The translations under genes were made by a program, and so were the position numbers. Positions 7,407 through 14,782 of a stretch of 26,841 nucleotides of DNA are shown piece by piece (position 1 is the first letter of the stretch; each line of letters starts with the position of its first letter). The DNA comes from a virus. Location: IMG/VR virus record IMGVR_UViG_3300049489_000397, positions 1 through 26,841 of that record; one strand, 5' to 3'. Under the pieces are notes generated by a model that worked only from the letters and a program-made list of their open reading frames with translations, was not told where the DNA came from and ran no database searches.

Positions 7407-7575
7407 TTGCAAGCTCGTTTTCGACAAGCTCTTTCTGAAGTTTGGTTTTGTCATGAGCTTTCTCCTCTTTCCTGAGCTTGTCTCGCATGTAGCCGTGAAC
7501 CCAAGTCCCCACAGCAAGGGCCGTGGGGAAAGTTTCTTTAAGCCACTTGATTAGCTCTTCTAAAAACTTGGTCAT
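7333..7575 (-). CDS. Small amphipathic/TM and coiled-coil protein of lysis cluster (80 aa)
   Basis: The protein starts MTKFLEELIKWLKETFPTAL, followed by a short hydrophobic stretch (ALAVGTWVHGYM, about 19-30) and then a highly charged helix (RDKLRKEEKAHDKTKLQKEL and on to about residue 65). This resembles small phage holin or i-spanin-like proteins, although the hydrophobic stretch is short for a full TM helix. The ATG overlaps the preceding stop (ATGA), and its 3' end overlaps the signal-peptide gene out of frame by 74 bp. Its exact role in lysis is not established. Confidence 0.68.
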   Translation of the reverse strand: MTKFLEELIKWLKETFPTALAVGTWVHGYMRDKLRKEEKAHDKTKLQKELVENELANEKEFAGKSDADVISSVLPRGKAP

Positions 7576-7817
7576 TCCTTTTTCTCTTCATGCACTCCTG
7601 CGATGAGTTTCCCGTCTTCGCGCTTCACATTTGGGATCTTCAAGAACTTCATCAGTGCGGTCAGGTACTCGCCGATCTTCTCAACGGCACCATCGTCTTT
7701 TTTGGTGGGCGTGAGACGCACGATCCCCTGGAGTGAGATCATGAGAATGGCAAGACTTGTGAGCAGCTCAACGTAGTTGTCACGCATCCAATAATACTGG
7801 TTTAGCAGCGAATCCAT
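7572..7817 (-). CDS. Holin-like single-TM protein (81 aa)
   Basis: The product begins MDSLLNQYYWMRDNYVELL with one hydrophobic helix (TSLAILMISLQGIVRL, about 20-36) and a charged C-terminal half ending HEEKKE. A small protein with one helix next to an endolysin suggests a holin or antiholin. The ATG at 7817 shares its A with the endolysin TGA. A GTG one codon upstream (7820) is an equally good start, with the GGAGG 6 bases before it. The ribosome site is part of a palindrome, GGAGGCCTCC (7822-7831). Confidence 0.7.
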   Translation of the reverse strand: MDSLLNQYYWMRDNYVELLTSLAILMISLQGIVRLTPTKKDDGAVEKIGEYLTALMKFLKIPNVKREDGKLIAGVHEEKKE

Positions 7818-8341
7818 CACGGGAGGCCTCCTTTGATATTCCTGATTAGGTTAGCATAGGTCAGAGCAATGTACTTCTGACTTGCAACCAGCTTCCCATC
7901 GGAATTTTCGGACTGGACCTTAATGCCCATCCACAAAGAATGACCGTAATTCAGCGTTCCATCAGCATCTTGGCCCAGCGGCCGTGTATCAAGATGAAGC
8001 CCCCCACACTTTAAGCCCTTCCACTCCCAATCCGGATAGTAGCCGATGCCAGTAAACCCAAAGCGCATGGCCGTGAAGATTAAATCAATCGGATGGAGCG
8101 TGCACTCAGGGCTCATGACATCTACTGCACACGCAGCATTTCCTCTGGTGTGATAAGACTTCCGCCCGTCTGAATCCGGTCTGACACCACTTGTGACGTA
8201 CACAGGGACACCAAGATAATGACGAAAATCATCAAGGCGAAGAAGAATAGAATCCGCAATCGCATCAGGATCTCCAAAATTGTCTATTGTGCCGGTTGGT
8301 TTATAGTAGCGGAGTTTCCCCCAAGTTTCAGGGCTTGCCAT
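7817..8341 (-). CDS. M15-family peptidase endolysin
   Basis: This 174-residue enzyme is a predicted zinc peptidase of the M15 (D-Ala-D-Ala carboxypeptidase / L-Ala-D-Glu endopeptidase) group that cuts peptidoglycan stem peptides. Residues 46-54 (VPVYVTSGV) and RPDSDGRKSYH lead to the zinc site SYHTRGNAACAVD (H64, D74). The second part is GLHLDTR with H116 and D118. The usual spacing SxHxxGxAxD is stretched by three residues here. No signal peptide is seen, so export would depend on a holin. It overlaps the upstream coiled-coil gene by 14 bp and is followed by the small TM genes. Confidence 0.88.
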   Translation of the reverse strand: MASPETWGKLRYYKPTGTIDNFGDPDAIADSILLRLDDFRHYLGVPVYVTSGVRPDSDGRKSYHTRGNAACAVDVMSPECTLHPIDLIFTAMRFGFTGIGYYPDWEWKGLKCGGLHLDTRPLGQDADGTLNYGHSLWMGIKVQSENSDGKLVASQKYIALTYANLIRNIKGGLP

Positions 8342-8729
8342 TTTTCTTATCCCTTATGAGTGCCGCGTCCTGTGAGATCTTCACCAGTTCCGTGCGAATG
8401 AGTTGGCGAATGTTGCCCTCTAAATTCAGTGAATGAGCTTCGATGATGCGCTTGGCCTCACTAAGCTTTTCTTCAAGTCCGATGACTCTTGATTTGTTGT
8501 CGAGCAGCTTTGTTGAGAGATCTCTGAGTTCTGCTTGGACTGAAGAAACGGTTGTGCGGAATCCCTTAAGGTCTTCCTCAAAGCGTTCAAGACTTTTTGA
8601 AGTATTACGGCTCTTGATCGTCTCAAGCTCTTCAGCCTTTTTTGCCCAATCCGAAATCAGCCACTTGATCGCCGGAAGCAGCAATGCGACACCACCAATG
8701 ATGACACCTGCCGCCTCCTTCCAATCCAT
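8328..8729 (-). CDS. N-terminal TM plus long coiled coil protein (133 aa), holin- or i-spanin-like
   Basis: After MDWKEA comes a hydrophobic helix (AGVIIGGVALLLPAIKWLI, about 6-24), followed by about 100 residues of charged helical sequence with heptad character (AELRDLSTKLLDNKSRVIGL) and a basic end (RDKKNGKP). One membrane anchor and an extended coiled coil is the layout of inner-membrane spanin subunits and of some phage holin-associated proteins. Topology is ambiguous because Lys residues follow the helix. Its ATG shares one base with the upstream TAA (TAATG), and it overlaps the endolysin gene by 14 bp. Confidence 0.75.
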   Translation of the reverse strand: MDWKEAAGVIIGGVALLLPAIKWLISDWAKKAEELETIKSRNTSKSLERFEEDLKGFRTTVSSVQAELRDLSTKLLDNKSRVIGLEEKLSEAKRIIEAHSLNLEGNIRQLIRTELVKISQDAALIRDKKNGKP

Positions 8730-9178
8730 TACGCATCAATCTCGGCTAAGATTTCATCCTTATCCGTTTGCGTGATGAGCGTTCCATCAGGCGTGACCGC
8801 TACAACCATGGCTCTGGCCGTTGGGATCGACATGGACAGCAGCATCAGCATTATCGGCTGGTAAGTCGAAAGCACTTGCTCGATCTGCGATTGGTTCAAA
8901 CCCTTGGCTTCGTTTCTGAGGCCCATGAGCGCAATCACGCGCAGAGCTTTTTGAAACTTGCTCATGCGGGATTGCAGATTTGCTTCCAGTGTTTCGGCAG
9001 TAATGCGGGCATCTTTTCGTCCTTGGTTAAGAACTGCAACTCCGTCTACCACATCGAAATCGCCGGGCTCATCGTTGCCGATTGAATAGCAGACCTGGCC
9101 TTCGGCAGATTCGCATTTTTCTTTCGATTCGTAGGCGTTCTTCGCGCCTTCTTTTCCTAAAGGAAACCATCTCGACAT
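8729..9178 (-). CDS. Hypothetical protein between fibre and lysis genes (149 aa)
   Basis: The start is the ATG at 9178, with AAAGGAG 6 bases upstream; an in-frame upstream extension to 9223 lies inside the previous gene. The N-terminal half (MSRWFPLGKEGAKNAYES) contains a pair of Cys near residues 22 and 30. The C-terminal half is helical, with a fairly hydrophobic segment (QPIMLMLLSMSIPTARAMVV) and then DGTLITQTDKDEILAEIDA. The end resembles C-terminal regions of phage proteins encoded beside tail fibres, so a fibre-assembly or fibre-associated role is possible. It is not recognised with confidence. Confidence 0.72.
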   Translation of the reverse strand: MSRWFPLGKEGAKNAYESKEKCESAEGQVCYSIGNDEPGDFDVVDGVAVLNQGRKDARITAETLEANLQSRMSKFQKALRVIALMGLRNEAKGLNQSQIEQVLSTYQPIMLMLLSMSIPTARAMVVAVTPDGTLITQTDKDEILAEIDA

Positions 9179-9188
9179 AAATACTCCT

Positions 9189-11156
9189 TTATTGTGGACC
9201 CATGCACATAACGTGAAATCCACCGTCAGTTAAAGTGCCACCGGAGTTTTTCAAGTTTATGGAATACTGGTTTATCGTTGTGCCGTTCTGGTACATGTTT
9301 CCATCTTGGTTCCCCGCAAAAATACAAGTAGGCACATCTGAAAATGTTCCAGTGTAAATGACATTGTAATTTCCAGCCCCAACACGCTGAACCGTAGCCC
9401 ACCCTGTTGTTGAAGTTTTGTTGATCGTGCATGGATCTGCACCACAATTCGCAACAACGTGCAACCATTCTACGCGTTGACCAGAGGTTCCGATGTTGAC
9501 CTTTTTCTTTACCTCAGTAAACACAGGTGCGGGCATTTGCTGATTGAGTGGACGAACAGTTACATGAATATCGCGTTGGCCGTTGGCGGCCAATCTATCT
9601 GCAACCAATAGAGAAGTCGCAATTGTACCAGAGGCAGCCTGCTCAAAATACAGTTTGAATGAGTGCTTGCCCGCCGATGGGATGTTGAATGTTCCACAAT
9701 TGGTATGTGGAAGCTCAATTACTGAACTTGCAATTCCATTAGAAGACTGAATCCTGGATTTACCCTCTTCAACAATTGTAGGGCTGCCGTCCGCCGTTCT
9801 AACAACTTGAAATATTGAAGCGACACTTCCACCTGCCCCGGTCTGAGCACTGTGCATGAAGGAAAAACAAGCCTCGAACATTCCAGCATACGGGATGTTA
9901 AGAGTTACGCCCGTCGCTTCATTTCCCGCGCAAGTCAAGCCAGTCGCGGGTGCAGCATCGCAAGCTATTTGACCAGTGACGCTGCCCGATGCAAGCACTA
10001 AATCTAAGCCAGAATTTGCTATCTGCGAATATGTGGCATTTGAAACCGTACCCAAACTAGGGTTTGCTCCACCAATGTTTCCATCAAAAAACCAACCCGT
10101 AGTTTCAAGTGTCAGGGCTTCAGCACTCTGAAGGGGATACTTCTTCAAAGACATTGAAAAGGTTGCGCCACCCGCGTTGACTGTGCCCATGAAGCAAGTT
10201 CCAGCACCAGATGTGCGCCGCCATTCCATGAAGAAATCAGTTGCGCCCGTGGTTGCCGTCGTCTGATTCCAGGCAATGTTGACGGTTTGTGCTCTTGGGT
10301 TTGACTGCGCATTTCCAGCCGTGTCCAACACTGCGTAGTGCGCTGGCATATTGGAGCCCACACCAGATGTTGAGCGGATATAAAATTCGCAAGCTGTAGA
10401 AGCACCAGTCACATAGGCTGGAACCATAGTGGTAAGCTCATAGCGGCCAGCCGGAATGCCGTTTGCAAAGCGCATTTTGAATTGATTGTTTACGAAACTT
10501 GCATTTCCAATTACGGCGCGAGAATTACAATCAGCATCATCTGCAACTTCAGCCACCGTGCCGGACGTTGTGGAGACTTCGCAGTTAGCCGCGTTGTTAT
10601 AATTTACCGCACCTAAAAGTTGGCTTTGCGCAATCTGAAGAGTGCTTTTTCCAGTTCCCACGAACATGTCATCCACAGTGATCTGAGTCGCGTTTGCCGT
10701 GCTTTCTAACTCAAATCGCAAAGTGCCTGATGTGGGGCAAGTAAAGCTCACCTGGGCCGTGCGCGGTGTTGCCGAGGAAGTGGGATCAAGTGAAAGTTGC
10801 GCGACGTTGCTCGTGCCATCGTCAACATTCATCAAGATGTGGCCGGATGTGCCTGTGTCCCAGAGGTATTTCATCTGGATTACGCAAGTGACACCCTTTA
10901 ACCCCGCAGGAATTGTGTAGGTGCTTGACCTAAAAAATTCCCCAGTTGCCGAAGCATCCCAGTTTGCGGAGTAAGTGCCACTCAATGGCGCTGAACTTTC
11001 TATCGAGAAAGTGCTGCTTCCGGTTTTTGACCACTGTGAAGTCCTGCTCTCAAAACCTGGATTCTTGAGCAGGTTCACTTCACTTTGCGCAAAGGCCGGA
11101 GATCCTAAGAGGATACCAACTAAGATGTAAAGCGTTGTAAAAATCAGATTACCCAA
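9189..11156 (-). CDS. Large exported Cys-rich beta protein with carbohydrate-binding-like N-domain (655 aa)
   Basis: The start is a TTG at 11156, with a strong GGAGG 6 bases upstream; no ATG lies nearby. The product begins with a Sec signal peptide (MGNLIFTTLYILVGILLG then SPAFA before QSEV). After cleavage comes NLLKNPGFESRTSQW, the hallmark start of jelly-roll carbohydrate-binding modules (CBM4/9-like), to about residue 165. Two or three further beta-rich units follow, containing most of the 14 Cys residues, and the chain ends HVMCMGPQ. Even Cys number and a signal peptide suggest a disulfide-bonded protein outside the cytoplasm. It sits directly after a tail fibre gene, overlapping it by 8 bp. 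The role is unknown: exported adhesin, envelope modifier or fibre-like protein. Confidence 0.82.
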   Translation of the reverse strand: MGNLIFTTLYILVGILLGSPAFAQSEVNLLKNPGFESRTSQWSKTGSSTFSIESSAPLSGTYSANWDASATGEFFRSSTYTIPAGLKGVTCVIQMKYLWDTGTSGHILMNVDDGTSNVAQLSLDPTSSATPRTAQVSFTCPTSGTLRFELESTANATQITVDDMFVGTGKSTLQIAQSQLLGAVNYNNAANCEVSTTSGTVAEVADDADCNSRAVIGNASFVNNQFKMRFANGIPAGRYELTTMVPAYVTGASTACEFYIRSTSGVGSNMPAHYAVLDTAGNAQSNPRAQTVNIAWNQTTATTGATDFFMEWRRTSGAGTCFMGTVNAGGATFSMSLKKYPLQSAEALTLETTGWFFDGNIGGANPSLGTVSNATYSQIANSGLDLVLASGSVTGQIACDAAPATGLTCAGNEATGVTLNIPYAGMFEACFSFMHSAQTGAGGSVASIFQVVRTADGSPTIVEEGKSRIQSSNGIASSVIELPHTNCGTFNIPSAGKHSFKLYFEQAASGTIATSLLVADRLAANGQRDIHVTVRPLNQQMPAPVFTEVKKKVNIGTSGQRVEWLHVVANCGADPCTINKTSTTGWATVQRVGAGNYNVIYTGTFSDVPTCIFAGNQDGNMYQNGTTINQYSINLKNSGGTLTDGGFHVMCMGPQ

Positions 11157-12453
11157 ATTTCACCTCCGTGGATGCAGGAACCATTCTAATATCTGCGGTG
11201 TCTTCTGTGCCACCAGGCACGATGCGAGTCAATTCTACCTTGATGCGATCCCCAGGGGAAACCGCAAAACCGTTGATCTGGCCCGTTGCCGATGTCAGAT
11301 CGAAAAATACTTCACGGTCACGATTGGCAACCGCGTTCACAATGTCCCCGGAATTTGCCGTGCGCTGATTCGCCACGCTCGTCACCGCGTCCTGGTTCTC
11401 GCGGATCAAGGTTGCAACCGTCTGAAACTTCCACTGATCGGCTGCTGATGGAGAATAGGCGTTGAGGTAAAGAAAGATCTGCCGACCTGCCAAATATCCC
11501 TGTGGGACTTTCACCCACAAAGTCTCCATCTGGCCGCCGCCTTGTGCGAATTGCTTGGTCTTTGCGCCATTCTCAGTGGCTTCAAAAGCATCTCCCAACC
11601 ACTCAGCACCAGAGCCGCCACCAGCACCACTTCCAAGCGGCGTGATTGTTCCGCCATTCTCCCGCGAGTACCAAACGCCACCCTTATGATATAATCTGAC
11701 TTTGGAAACCGCTGGCACCGCTGGATCGGCACCCAGCACATCGTAATCGGTGTATTCCTGATAGCCGTTTTTTAGAAAAGCGTCGATCTCTGCACACGCC
11801 TGCTGAATGGTAAGACCTGCACTCTGCGTAAGACGCACAAACGCTAAAGAGTTGATCGTCGCACTTCCACCCACCGGCATCAGTGTGCGAGTGTCATCCA
11901 CATCTATCGCACCAGAAAGCCCGGTCACAGCGTTCACATAAAGTTCTGAAATCTTGATCCAACCACTAGGCGTGGCAGGTGCCACGGGCGAGCCTGCGGG
12001 AGTGCCTTCAACGATGTCAAACTCTGATTCCCAGTCATTTGATGTGACCAGGTTTTGATTTGAAATTACGAGAGTGCCCGCATCCTTGAACTTGCGGGAT
12101 TCGGTTGCACCACTCACGCGGGCAGCTCGCATCACCACAATATCAATGCGGTCATTGACAAGATCCGGAGCCACAAGATTCAGAGTTGTGGAACCGGCGC
12201 GATAAAGAAGGCGCTTCTTTGGCTCAGGAGACACTTGCGTGTTGTCAGTCTGAAAGCCAACACCGGCATTGACGGACACTGAGCTTGGACTTGCATACGA
12301 CACCAAGAATCCGTCGTCAAAGAGCGCGTTTTCAGCTCTTTGAAGCATCTCGTAGATCACACGGTCATAGAATTGGTTTTCTACCCGCGCGCCCATCTTA
12401 TTGAAGTCCTGAAAGATTACTTCCTGGCCGTCGTTAAACTGTTGTCTGCTCAT
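11149..12453 (-). CDS. Tail fibre protein (434 aa)
   Basis: This gene follows the gpI-like baseplate gene, where P2- and Mu-like phages encode tail fibres. The N-terminus (MSRQQFNDGQEVIFQDFNKM) and the following beta part (SSVSVNAGVGFQTD) look like a baseplate-attachment region. DDTRTLMPVGGSATINSLAF near 185-205 marks a junction. A Gly/Ser linker (GSGAGGGSGAEW, about 273-284) precedes a C-terminal beta domain that may contact the receptor. The start shares one base with the upstream TAA (TAATG). No collagen-like repeats or chaperone domain are visible. Confidence 0.82.
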   Translation of the reverse strand: MSRQQFNDGQEVIFQDFNKMGARVENQFYDRVIYEMLQRAENALFDDGFLVSYASPSSVSVNAGVGFQTDNTQVSPEPKKRLLYRAGSTTLNLVAPDLVNDRIDIVVMRAARVSGATESRKFKDAGTLVISNQNLVTSNDWESEFDIVEGTPAGSPVAPATPSGWIKISELYVNAVTGLSGAIDVDDTRTLMPVGGSATINSLAFVRLTQSAGLTIQQACAEIDAFLKNGYQEYTDYDVLGADPAVPAVSKVRLYHKGGVWYSRENGGTITPLGSGAGGGSGAEWLGDAFEATENGAKTKQFAQGGGQMETLWVKVPQGYLAGRQIFLYLNAYSPSAADQWKFQTVATLIRENQDAVTSVANQRTANSGDIVNAVANRDREVFFDLTSATGQINGFAVSPGDRIKVELTRIVPGGTEDTADIRMVPASTEVKFG

Positions 12454-13058
12454 TACGCCACCCTTTCAATCAGTCGGTAGACGGTCCCAAGCGCCTTGGC
12501 TGCATTCACCGCTTCGACAATTTGCTGGAACAATTCCAGGCTAGATTCATTTGTGCCGATAAAATCTTCCCGATCACAAAAATCTTCCCTCGTAAAGAAA
12601 GAATACGGAGCATGAACTTGGTTGTCCACGATGATCGAAAAGGCATTGTAAATGGCCGTGATGAGAACCTCGCCACGGTTCATGAAGTCCTCAGTGTTGA
12701 AAAACGTGCTGGACTCATAGTCTTCGACAATGGTTGATTCCCCTACATCTAGCAGCGCGTCAACAAGGGCCTTAAGAGCTGGCCGGTTGGCCGTGTTCAC
12801 GATGTTGCGAATGCGATCGGCAAAGGCCGGATTAAGCTCGCCTATGAGCCGTGACAGGTTTCGCTCTCCACCATGCTCATCGAGATAGCCGGTTTCTGCT
12901 TGCAGAATGAACGTCTGCGCTGCGTGTTCGCCCATGGACGCTTCAAGCTTCTCCAACACGGCAGCCATGCCCCAAAGGACGGCTTCATCCTCGCCGGAGA
13001 CAGTCCACCAATCTGGCAGCCACCCAACTAAAGTTGTGTACCACTGTGCTTTCGTCAT
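12453..13058 (-). CDS. gpI-like baseplate protein (DUF2313/YmfQ type)
   Basis: This 201-residue protein begins MTKAQWYTTLVGWLPDWWTV, then has a helical region (GMAAVLEKLEASMGEH) and a C-terminal helix. Small proteins of about 200 residues with a WLP-type N-terminus, directly after gpJ and before the fibre gene, belong to the P2 gpI / Mu gp48 family, which forms part of the baseplate wedge and connects fibres. The central part contains repeated F-x-x-x-E-D-F-x-x-R segments (TFFNTEDFMNRGE, SFFTREDFCDRED), an unusual insertion. Its start directly abuts the gpJ stop (TAA-ATG). Assignment rests on context and pattern. Confidence 0.8.
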   Translation of the reverse strand: MTKAQWYTTLVGWLPDWWTVSGEDEAVLWGMAAVLEKLEASMGEHAAQTFILQAETGYLDEHGGERNLSRLIGELNPAFADRIRNIVNTANRPALKALVDALLDVGESTIVEDYESSTFFNTEDFMNRGEVLITAIYNAFSIIVDNQVHAPYSFFTREDFCDREDFIGTNESSLELFQQIVEAVNAAKALGTVYRLIERVA

Positions 13059-14174
13059 TTACGGACTAGCCTCCATAGTTCCAGGGATGAGTTTTTGGAC
13101 CGCTGTTGCCGTGATGTTTCCGGTGGGGATGATGTTTGTCATATCGGTCAGATCATCCGTTCCGGACGGTCCCCAAATGGCCATGATTGCAAGCTTCGCC
13201 AAGCCCCGGTCAAAGCCAGTGCCCACCGGCAGATCCCGAATAAGAGAAATGCTGATCGTCCAATTCACACTTAAGGCGGTTGCTGCGATGACATCAATGC
13301 GCACTCCACATGCACGGACAAACTCTATGGCCGCAATCACTGCATCAAGCAAGGCTTGCGAAGCCGTTCCATTCACATCGGCAATGTAAAGCCTTACGCG
13401 CGGGATTCTGAAGTAATCACCAACTGTCATCGAGCCCCCAATGTCCCACTCGATCACAACCTGGAGAGATTCGATGGCAGTAGCCGTCTCAACGCCCGGC
13501 ACGTTGTTGGCCGCAGCTTCGATGGCTGCTTTCGTGGCACCACGAAGCGTTTCGATTTTGTTGCGGATAAATTCCCGGTACTCAGCGTCCGTGTCTTCAG
13601 CCTCACCACCGGTAAAGGGAGCTGTGTTATTGACCGCAATCGTAGGATCTGTGAGTGCCGTTTCAAGGATCGTCACGGTATTGGCAAGCACATTTCCTTC
13701 AGTGCCCGCATTTACCGCTTCCACAGAGGCGTTGATCGAAAGGCCGGTCATCACCACAGTGGCAAGCGTCTGGAACCGCTGCTCTTCACCGTTGGCGTTT
13801 TTTGCGGTCTTAACTATTGTGCCAGCGAGTATGGTGACGTTTCCGGCTCCCGATGTTGGCCTGGTGAATGTGACCACGCCAATCGCCTGTTCCGCTGCGG
13901 GCCTGGCAAAGCTATCACCAAAGTGATCCACTGCGAGTAGTTCAAGATCATCAGTTGAGCCCGTGACTTCCGGGCCGTGCGCTGTTGCAAAAAATGTTTT
14001 TGCAAAGTTGTCGATGATGAATTTGACGATCTGCTGGCCCGCTGTTGAGAATCCGCCGCCAAGAGAGTCGAGCTTTGAGCCCTCTTCAAAATCGGTGAGC
14101 GCAGGATTCCTGCTTTGCACTTCGTTCTTGTAAAGATCATACAGCTCTTGTTGACTTGGAACTTGCAAAGCCAT
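13059..14174 (-). CDS. gpJ-like baseplate wedge protein (Baseplate_J family)
   Basis: This 371-residue protein has the characteristics of P2 gpJ / Mu gp47, related to T4 gp6. They are an N-terminal DFEEGSKLDSL-type region (28-38), a beta core with TILAGTIVKTA (114-124), and the family signature TGGEAEDTDAEYR near 188-200 followed by a helix (EFIRNKIETL) and an AANNVPGVETA-like stretch. It forms the ring of wedge subunits that rearranges during sheath contraction. Its start directly follows the gp25-like gene stop, and it is followed by the gpI-like gene. The order gp25-gpJ-gpI matches P2-like and Mu-like phages. Confidence 0.93.
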   Translation of the reverse strand: MALQVPSQQELYDLYKNEVQSRNPALTDFEEGSKLDSLGGGFSTAGQQIVKFIIDNFAKTFFATAHGPEVTGSTDDLELLAVDHFGDSFARPAAEQAIGVVTFTRPTSGAGNVTILAGTIVKTAKNANGEEQRFQTLATVVMTGLSINASVEAVNAGTEGNVLANTVTILETALTDPTIAVNNTAPFTGGEAEDTDAEYREFIRNKIETLRGATKAAIEAAANNVPGVETATAIESLQVVIEWDIGGSMTVGDYFRIPRVRLYIADVNGTASQALLDAVIAAIEFVRACGVRIDVIAATALSVNWTISISLIRDLPVGTGFDRGLAKLAIMAIWGPSGTDDLTDMTNIIPTGNITATAVQKLIPGTMEASP

Positions 14175-14573
14175 TTATTCCTCCCCGAACGGCACGAATG
14201 TCAGCGGCAACTCAGCGTAGCCCGCCGTTTGAATCGTGACTACAATTTTGAAAAGACCTGGATTTGAAATGTCCTGATTGATGGCCACATTGGTGACATT
14301 CAAGACTCTAAAATCCTGCCGAAACTGCTCGTCAATTGCTTGTGCGAGCTTTCGATAAGTTGAAAGGCTTCCTACCGCGTTTTGGTAGTCTTTTATTCCA
14401 ACACCATAATCAGGCCGGTGGATCAAAGATCCTTTTCTGGTAATCAAGCGATGATAAAGAGCCTGTTTCAGATTCGAGAGCCCACGAACTGTGTCGAGAT
14501 CCCCGCTTGATGATTCAAGCAAAGTTCCCTCATGCACCAGATCTTCTAAATAAAACTCATCAACATCAGCCAT
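14175..14573 (-). CDS. gp25/gpW-like baseplate wedge protein
   Basis: This 132-residue protein contains GDLDTVRGLSNLKQALYHRL (residues 24-43) followed by ITRKGSLIHRPDYGVGI (44-60). This is the conserved core of T4 gp25 / P2 gpW proteins, including the small basic-turn region before the conserved DYG. These proteins nucleate sheath assembly at the baseplate and share the sheath 'handshake' fold. The C-terminal half is a beta structure (INQDISNPGLFKIVVTIQT). It sits between the spike-region 69-aa gene and gpJ, the expected location. The ATG shares a base with the upstream TAA. Confidence 0.92.
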   Translation of the reverse strand: MADVDEFYLEDLVHEGTLLESSSGDLDTVRGLSNLKQALYHRLITRKGSLIHRPDYGVGIKDYQNAVGSLSTYRKLAQAIDEQFRQDFRVLNVTNVAINQDISNPGLFKIVVTIQTAGYAELPLTFVPFGEE

Positions 14574-14782
14574 TAGGCCACCGTTCCTGTACTGTTAACC
14601 GTGCCGCCCTGGGGATCGGCTCCCGTGGCCGTGACCACAGCATTGGCTTGGATCTCATCAACCACGGCCTTTGCAATGGCATCAGCAAATTTCGCCAAAA
14701 TTCCAGCATCATCCGGCGCACCAAACTCCGCAATGATCTCTGTCTGAATTTTTGTCGAAAGACTTGCCTGAGTCAGTGCCAC
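14573..14782 (-). CDS. Small protein between spike and gp25 genes (69 aa)
   Basis: The start is GTG at 14782, overlapping the upstream TAG as TAGTG. The protein begins MALTQASLSTKIQTEIIAEF and has a helical first half. Its last part is a Gly/Thr-rich tail (TATGADPQGGTVNSTGTVA) that looks like extended beta. It contains no His and no Cys, so it is not an ordinary zinc-binding PAAR spike tip. It is encoded exactly where small spike-associated proteins are found in contractile tails, suggesting a baseplate or tip component. The function is not known to me. Confidence 0.72.
   Translation of the reverse strand: MALTQASLSTKIQTEIIAEFGAPDDAGILAKFADAIAKAVVDEIQANAVVTATGADPQGGTVNSTGTVA

Noticed and set aside
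7107-7517. 136-residue version of the exported lysis-cluster protein
   Set aside because: The extra N-terminal residues lie in the overlapping upstream gene and would bury a textbook signal peptide beginning MKKSLLVS.
7822-7831. Perfect palindrome GGAGGCCTCC as a possible operator
   Set aside because: It coincides with the Shine-Dalgarno site of the holin-like gene and occurs once here; a hairpin could form only 3 bp with a 4-nt loop, so regulation is not supported.
13356-13940. Two long + strand frames inside the gpJ region
   Set aside because: Both are antisense to a well-supported baseplate gene and lack any family pattern or ribosome site.
14573-14782. PAAR-type spike tip
   Set aside because: The 69-aa protein has no His or Cys, so the usual zinc site cannot be present.
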